Shown here piece after piece: positions 34,257-37,737 of a stretch of 37,737 bases of DNA (the stretch's first letter is position 1; each line of letters opens with the position of its first letter). This DNA is from Deltaproteobacteria bacterium. Lineage in GTDB: Bacteria; Desulfobacterota; WTBG01; CAIYCZ01; CAIRTM01. Below the pieces are notes generated by a model. It saw only the letters and a program-made list of their open reading frames with translations. It ran no database searches and was not told the origin of the DNA. Location of the stretch: NCBI GenBank assembly GCA_024276465.1, contig JAJRXD010000044.1, positions 1-37,737 on the forward strand. The letters are read 5' to 3'. A program made the position numbers and the translations under genes.

Positions 34257-34394
34257 GGGATTCCTGAAAAATTTGCTCGCCTTGAATTTGAATTGGCTGA
34301 AAAGATTTGCAAGGATCTTGATATTGCTTTTAAGAGGTAAAAGATGAAATACAGAGCTGTTGTTAAAAAATCAGGCAAGGCCCAGCAAAGCTAA
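34257..34394 (+). pseudogene. Antitoxin-like relics (HicB-type N-terminus and a preceding fragment)
   Basis: A frame ending at TAA 34338-34340 reads GIPEKFARLEFELAEKICKD, which looks like the tail of a small protein. Four bases later an ATG (34344) with AGAGG upstream starts MKYRAVVKKSGK, as in HicB-like antitoxins, but stops after 16 codons at 34392. The truncation coincides with the left arm of an attC-like hairpin. I infer a decayed cassette or TA pair. Family assignment of such short pieces is tentative. Confidence 0.4.
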
Positions 34395-34439
34395 TTCAGC
34401 CGACACAAAAAGCTACACGGCTGATTAGTAACGTTATGC
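34384..34439 (+). repeat. attC-like recombination site, degenerate
   Basis: CTAATTCAGCCG (34391-34402) and CGGCTGATTAG (34418-34428) form a stem with one extrahelical base, then AAC and GTTATGC (34433-34439), which is one base off the integron R' core GTTRRRY. The left core site is not clear. Structure and position (directly before a toxin-antitoxin pair) suggest an integron cassette border. Confidence 0.35.
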
Positions 34440-34452
34440 CTCAAAAAACAAC

Positions 34453-34487
34453 TTGACAGGTCGATATAATGTACGGTATAATGTACG
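34453..34487 (+). promoter_or_regulatory. Promoter and operator of the toxin-antitoxin pair
   Basis: A consensus TTGACA (34453-34458) and TATAAT (34477-34482) are 18 bases apart. TATAATGTACG occurs twice in direct repeat, at 34465-34475 and 34477-34487, overlapping the spacer and -10. Such repeats over the core promoter suit autorepression by the antitoxin-toxin complex, as is usual for these systems. Confidence 0.6.
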
Positions 34488-34510
34488 TAAAAATAACAAA
34501 GAGGTGCATT

Positions 34511-34792
34511 GTGCAAAGACTGAAAATTGATCAAGACATTCGTCCTATGTCAGAATTCCGAACGGGAATTGCTTCTTTTCTAAAACAAGTACATGACACA
34601 AAAAGGCCCTTAGTCATTACCCAGCACGGTAAAGGGGTAGCTGTACTGCTTGATGTTGCAGAATATGAAGCTATGCAAGAAAAAATCGAGTTATTAGAGG
34701 ACGTACAAATTTCCATAGCACAAATTGATGCAGGGGCTGGTATTGAACATAATAAAGCCAAAGCATCAATTTTAAGCCGGACTGGAAAATGA
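34511..34792 (+). CDS. Phd/YefM-family antitoxin
   Basis: The 93-residue antitoxin uses GTG at 34511, with GAGGTG about four bases upstream. In-frame ATGs further up fall in the promoter. The family pattern is visible: IRPMSEFRTGIASFLKQV, then RPLVITQHGKGVAVLLDVAEYEAM (33-55), which forms the DNA-binding fold. The acidic C-terminus (about 56-93) would wrap around the toxin. It overlaps the toxin start by four bases (ATGA), the normal arrangement. It probably represses its own promoter through the TATAATGTACG repeats. Confidence 0.88.
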   Translation: MQRLKIDQDIRPMSEFRTGIASFLKQVHDTKRPLVITQHGKGVAVLLDVAEYEAMQEKIELLEDVQISIAQIDAGAGIEHNKAKASILSRTGK

Positions 34793-35085
34793 AAATCATA
34801 TGGTCACCTCTCGCAATAGACAGGACAACAGAAATTGCAGAATATATCACTCAAGACAATCCTTCGGCTGCTACAAAATGGGTAAAAACCCTGTTTGATA
34901 AGGTTCAACTACTAAAATCATCGCCAAAGAGTGGTAGGATAGTTCCAGAAACACAAAGAGATGACATTCGCGAATTGATTTATGGGAATTATAGAATCAT
35001 TTACAGAGCAGAAAAGAACAAAATATCTGTACTCACTGTTCGTCATGGCAAGCAAATTCTGCCACTGGAAGAAATACAGACCTAA
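34789..35085 (+). CDS. ParE/RelE-superfamily toxin
   Basis: The 98-residue toxin has the superfamily pattern: WSPLAIDRTTEIAEYI, a helix pair with NPSAATKWVKTLFDKVQ, then SPKSGRIVPE, IRELIYGNYRIIYRAE and VLTVRHGKQILP. GNYRIIY and the C-terminal VRHG resemble ParE and YafQ/RelE proteins, so the target (gyrase or ribosome-bound mRNA) cannot be settled. It overlaps the antitoxin by four bases. Its stop codon lies in an attC-like site, as in integron cassettes. Confidence 0.87.
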   Translation: MKIIWSPLAIDRTTEIAEYITQDNPSAATKWVKTLFDKVQLLKSSPKSGRIVPETQRDDIRELIYGNYRIIYRAEKNKISVLTVRHGKQILPLEEIQT

Positions 35086-35142
35086 CAAATAAGGACAGGT
35101 TGTGTGAGCGGAGCGAACCATGGCCTTATCCGGTTGTTGAAC
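35080..35142 (+). repeat. attC-like recombination site after the toxin gene
   Basis: ACCTAAC (35080-35086) fits the integron R'' core RYYYAAC exactly, and GTTGAAC (35136-35142) fits R' GTTRRRY exactly. Between them AACAA/TTGTT, ATAAGG/CCTTAT and CAGGTT/AACC-A-TG arms form an imperfect hairpin with an unpaired base and a loop at 35102-35115. The 63-base length is within the attC range. Folding was judged by eye. Confidence 0.5.
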
Positions 35143-35264
35143 AAGCCCGGCAAATTTGTATATTACTGCTTCTATATTTTGTTTTTTCGCTTGCAGTTCT
35201 GTAAATACAGGCCCCGCGGATTCTGGACAGACTCTCTATAGTTAATACTCTATTAGTCTGTTTT

Positions 35265-36809
35265 TCACAGCGCCACGGGACACCCTGTCCTGTTATACTG
35301 GTTTTTCATTATAAGCAGATCAAACATATCAACAATGCCGTCATCATTACAGTCTGCATCACAGGGACAGTCAGTTCTGTTATAGTCATTCTTAATGGTA
35401 AGAAGGTCAAGGATATCTACCTTAGTGTCGTTATCACTGTCAGCGTAGCATTCGCAGGCATCGCCAATGCCATTGGCATTATGGTCTTCTTGTCCCAATT
35501 GGCAGACTTCCCCAGCTTCACATGTGCTGTTATCTGAACAGATAACTCCTGTTCCCATGGGGACACCGCTTATTGTCTTTACACAGGTGCCTGAAGTTGC
35601 GCTGTTTGGAGTGTAGGGACAGTTGTCTTCGTCTAATAAAGGGCAGATATTACCTGGAAACCCTGGATTACCGTAACCATCACCATCTGTGTCTGTACAG
35701 TTGTCACACATATCTCCTGTCCCATCATCGTCAGAGTCGTTTTGAGCGGGGTTATTCAAATCCGGACAGTTATCACATGCATCTCCAACAGTATCATTGT
35801 CAAAGTCCTCCTGGTTCATGCTGCAAAATCCGCCTGTGCCACAAGCAGCATTGTCTATGCATTTATCTTCCATGTTACTGCCTGCTGTGCATGTCCCATT
35901 GTCAGGGCCGTTTGGTGTATATGGGCAGTTATCCACAGGATCATTAATACCATCACCATCTGAATCAGTGCATTCTTCTAAAGTATAGGGGTTGGGGTCG
36001 TACCCTATGAATATACCAGGGTTATTCTCTTCGATTAACGGCAAAAGGTTATAGGCCTCGCAGTTCAAGGGATTTTCATACAGTAATAACAGCCTCAGAT
36101 TTGTCTTCCCGGCTAACGCTGATATGTCGCTGATCTGATTAACGTACATCCACAGATGTGTCAGATTCGTCAGCCCTGCTAAGGCTGTGATGTCGCTGAC
36201 CTGAGTATTGCTCAGCCTCAGATCTATCAGATTTGTCATCCCGGCTAACACTGAGATATCACTGACCTGAGTATCGCTCAGCCTCAGATCTATCAGATTC
36301 GTCAACCCGGCTAAGGCTGTGATATCGCTGACAGGATTGTTTCCCAGATTCAGAACCGTCAGATTCGTCAACCCCGATAATACTGAAATGTCACTGACTT
36401 GATTGCCGTACAGAGACAGATCCGTCATATTCGTCAGCCCGGCTAAGGCTGTGATGTCGCTGACTTGATTGTTTCCCAGATTCAGAACCGTCAGATTCGT
36501 CAACCCCGATAATACTGAAATGTCACTGATCTGTTTGCCGAACAGAAACAGTTCCGTCAGATTCGTGGCATACTCGATACCTGTAAGGTCTGCAATTCCA
36601 ATATACATATATTGTGAGATGATGAGAGAGGTCAGAGAAAGCATGTCAGTTGGTGTAGGGTCGGAAATTCCAAGTTCGCTCTCTACAGCAGCCTTAAAGT
36701 TCGCATCTGGGAAATAGACAGGGTCTTCGGCCATGGCTGATTGTGAAAATACCAATAAACAAAATAAACCCAATGCACTCACTACCGCTTTTGTAAACAA
36801 TTTAGTCAT
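35265..36809 (-). CDS. Secreted leucine-rich-repeat protein with thrombospondin-3-like and dockerin-like repeats
   Basis: The 514-residue protein has a signal peptide (cleavage after QSAMA, about residue 27). About seven internalin-type 22-residue LRRs follow (about 80-250: LTNLTVLNLGNNQVSDITAL and variants). Next is a calcium-binding thrombospondin type 3-like region (DSDGDGINDPVDNCPYTPN, DNDTVGDACDNCPD, about 280-450). Last come two dockerin-like duplicated loops (DSDNDTKVDILDLLTIKNDY and DCNDDGIVDMFDLLIMKNQY) at the C-terminus. A strong ribosome site (AGGAGGG) precedes the ATG. The combination suggests a cell-surface or secreted adhesion/scaffold protein needing calcium. No cohesin partner is in the window. 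Confidence 0.82.
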   Translation of the reverse strand: MTKLFTKAVVSALGLFCLLVFSQSAMAEDPVYFPDANFKAAVESELGISDPTPTDMLSLTSLIISQYMYIGIADLTGIEYATNLTELFLFGKQISDISVLSGLTNLTVLNLGNNQVSDITALAGLTNMTDLSLYGNQVSDISVLSGLTNLTVLNLGNNPVSDITALAGLTNLIDLRLSDTQVSDISVLAGMTNLIDLRLSNTQVSDITALAGLTNLTHLWMYVNQISDISALAGKTNLRLLLLYENPLNCEAYNLLPLIEENNPGIFIGYDPNPYTLEECTDSDGDGINDPVDNCPYTPNGPDNGTCTAGSNMEDKCIDNAACGTGGFCSMNQEDFDNDTVGDACDNCPDLNNPAQNDSDDDGTGDMCDNCTDTDGDGYGNPGFPGNICPLLDEDNCPYTPNSATSGTCVKTISGVPMGTGVICSDNSTCEAGEVCQLGQEDHNANGIGDACECYADSDNDTKVDILDLLTIKNDYNRTDCPCDADCNDDGIVDMFDLLIMKNQYNRTGCPVAL

Positions 36810-37498
36810 AATAACGCCCTCCTCATGAAATTATTATATTATCTAATTAGTAGCCAAACGAAAACACTGTTTTTTTGTTAGCGACGTCTGTAGGTGCCAG
36901 CTTTAACCGTTAAAAACAGACCGGATATTGCCTATATAATATCGCGCCTTAAGGCGCTCCTACAGAAAATTATTTTTCGGATTCCAACCTGAATATTTTT
37001 ATTCACTAATAACAGGAAAGAATTTCCCCGCATCTCTCTACTGTCATTTCGAATGAGCCACGATAAATCGGGAAGAAATCTTCCTGTTAGATCTAAAATT
37101 TTTCCCTTTGGAGAGTCTGTCTCAGCATGAATGAGAAGGGCAGCTGTCCCGCTTGCAGGGCGTAACATATTGAAATTGCTTGGGCCCAAAGGCGCAAACT
37201 AAAGTTTGCGGCTACCAAAATCATTTTTTGGCACTGTCTCTTGATCAAAACGACATTTGTCAGTCATTTTATCTGTGACAGGACTCTACACGCCTATTTT
37301 TATTGTATCCGATTGCTAATTTTTATGAAGTTATAAAAGATATGTAAATGCCTTTGCCATTACAGCAAATCAGCATAAATTTTTACGAGAAGTGTAACCA
37401 TGGTGTTGCCAGATAAAATCAACATTCTTTGATATAAATCAACTTAACCTGTAAAATTTTCAATGTCAAGGAGTTACTTGATAAATATAAGTGCTTTT
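36810..37498. repeat. Intergenic region with dispersed palindromes
   Basis: No gene is supported in these 689 bases. It holds the perfect palindrome GCGCCTTAAGGCGC (36944-36957) followed by CTCCTAC. It also holds a CTGTCATTTCGAATGAGCC-type repeat near 37044 and the hairpin CGCAAACT/AGTTTGCG (37193-37210). A TATAAT on the minus strand (36838-36833) lies close before the LRR gene and may be its -10 box, though no good -35 is seen. Confidence 0.5.
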
Positions 37499-37735
37499 TT
37501 ATTTGTTCCCGTTTATCACCCGTAAAGCCTCGGCAGCAATGGCCCTTAGTAACGGATACTCGTCCTGTAAGGCATTGGTCAGGCTTTCAATATCCTCTTC
37601 CTCAATAAATATCAGGGTCATCCTTGCTGACCACTGCAGTTTTTCATTACTTATGCCCGGGAAAAGCTTTAAAAAATGATTTTCAAGCTCAGTTTTATCT
37701 GGAGGTTTAGCTTTTGCTGGAATAGATTCCATCAT
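37499..37735 (-). CDS. HEAT-like repeat protein, C-terminal part at the window edge
   Basis: A 78-residue frame from an ATG at 37735 may extend beyond the window; the codon before that ATG is cut by the edge. The C-terminal DIESLTNALQDEYPLLRAIA and AEALRVI form a helical pair like a HEAT/PBS-lyase repeat. The N-terminal half (TELENHFLKLFPGISNEKLQ) is helical too. Function unknown. Downstream lies only the repeat-rich gap to the LRR gene. Confidence 0.5.
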   Translation of the reverse strand: MMESIPAKAKPPDKTELENHFLKLFPGISNEKLQWSARMTLIFIEEEDIESLTNALQDEYPLLRAIAAEALRVINGNK

Positions 37736-37737
37736 AG

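Noticed and set aside
36330-36560. CRISPR-like array
   Set aside because: The periodic sequence is the coding sequence of leucine-rich repeats in an open frame, with no unique spacers.

Overview
The window looks like chromosome from an anaerobic, Gram-negative bacterium of the Desulfobacterota (a Desulfobacterales-like relative). This is inferred from gene content: an ADP-heptose/LPS gene (rfaE1) in the run mtnP-apt-rfaE1-DUF4416-yicC-remA-gmk-rlmB, a full set of methylmalonyl-CoA/succinate pathway genes, a cytochrome b with a PDW-type quinol-site motif, and many short dispersed inverted repeats between genes. No rRNA, tRNA or CRISPR array was seen.

Region 1 (1-7800) is respiratory and C4 metabolism: class II fumarase (+), then on the minus strand an apparent operon sdhC-sdhA-sdhB-Rieske-cytochrome b-small membrane protein-DRE-TIM aldolase. 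Region 2 (7800-13450) is an accessory island. It holds a decayed integrase-like relic, a truncated reading frame, a SNF2-type helicase broken by a one-base frameshift, and an Hsp70/actin-like ATPase. I read it as a degraded, possibly undescribed defence or DNA-processing module. Region 3 (13450-24530) returns to carbon metabolism: malate dehydrogenase, an acyl-CoA ligase, malic enzyme, the MeaB GTPase, methylmalonyl-CoA mutase (interrupted by an in-frame TAA between catalytic and B12 domains), methylmalonyl-CoA epimerase, and an unrecognised protein with two tandem, possibly kinase-like halves. With fumarase and SdhABC these cover methylmalonyl-CoA -> succinyl-CoA and succinate -> fumarate -> malate -> oxaloacetate/pyruvate. 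Propionyl-CoA carboxylation and succinyl-CoA/succinate exchange are not in the window.

Region 4 (24530-32070) has a response regulator fused to an RsbW-like ATPase domain, then the housekeeping run mtnP, apt, rfaE1, DUF4416, yicC, remA, gmk, rlmB. Region 5 (32070-37737) is accessory: a MITE-like repeat, a secreted seven-repeat propeller protein, antitoxin-like relics, a Phd/ParE toxin-antitoxin pair flanked by attC-like sites, a secreted LRR/thrombospondin-3/dockerin protein, and the end of a HEAT-like gene at the right edge.

The observations most worth checking are the helicase-Hsp70 module, the SQR-Rieske-cytochrome b operon without a cytochrome c, the stop-split mutase, the duplicated protein coupled to the epimerase, and the attC-flanked toxin-antitoxin cassette. 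All family assignments come from reading motifs; no database search was run.
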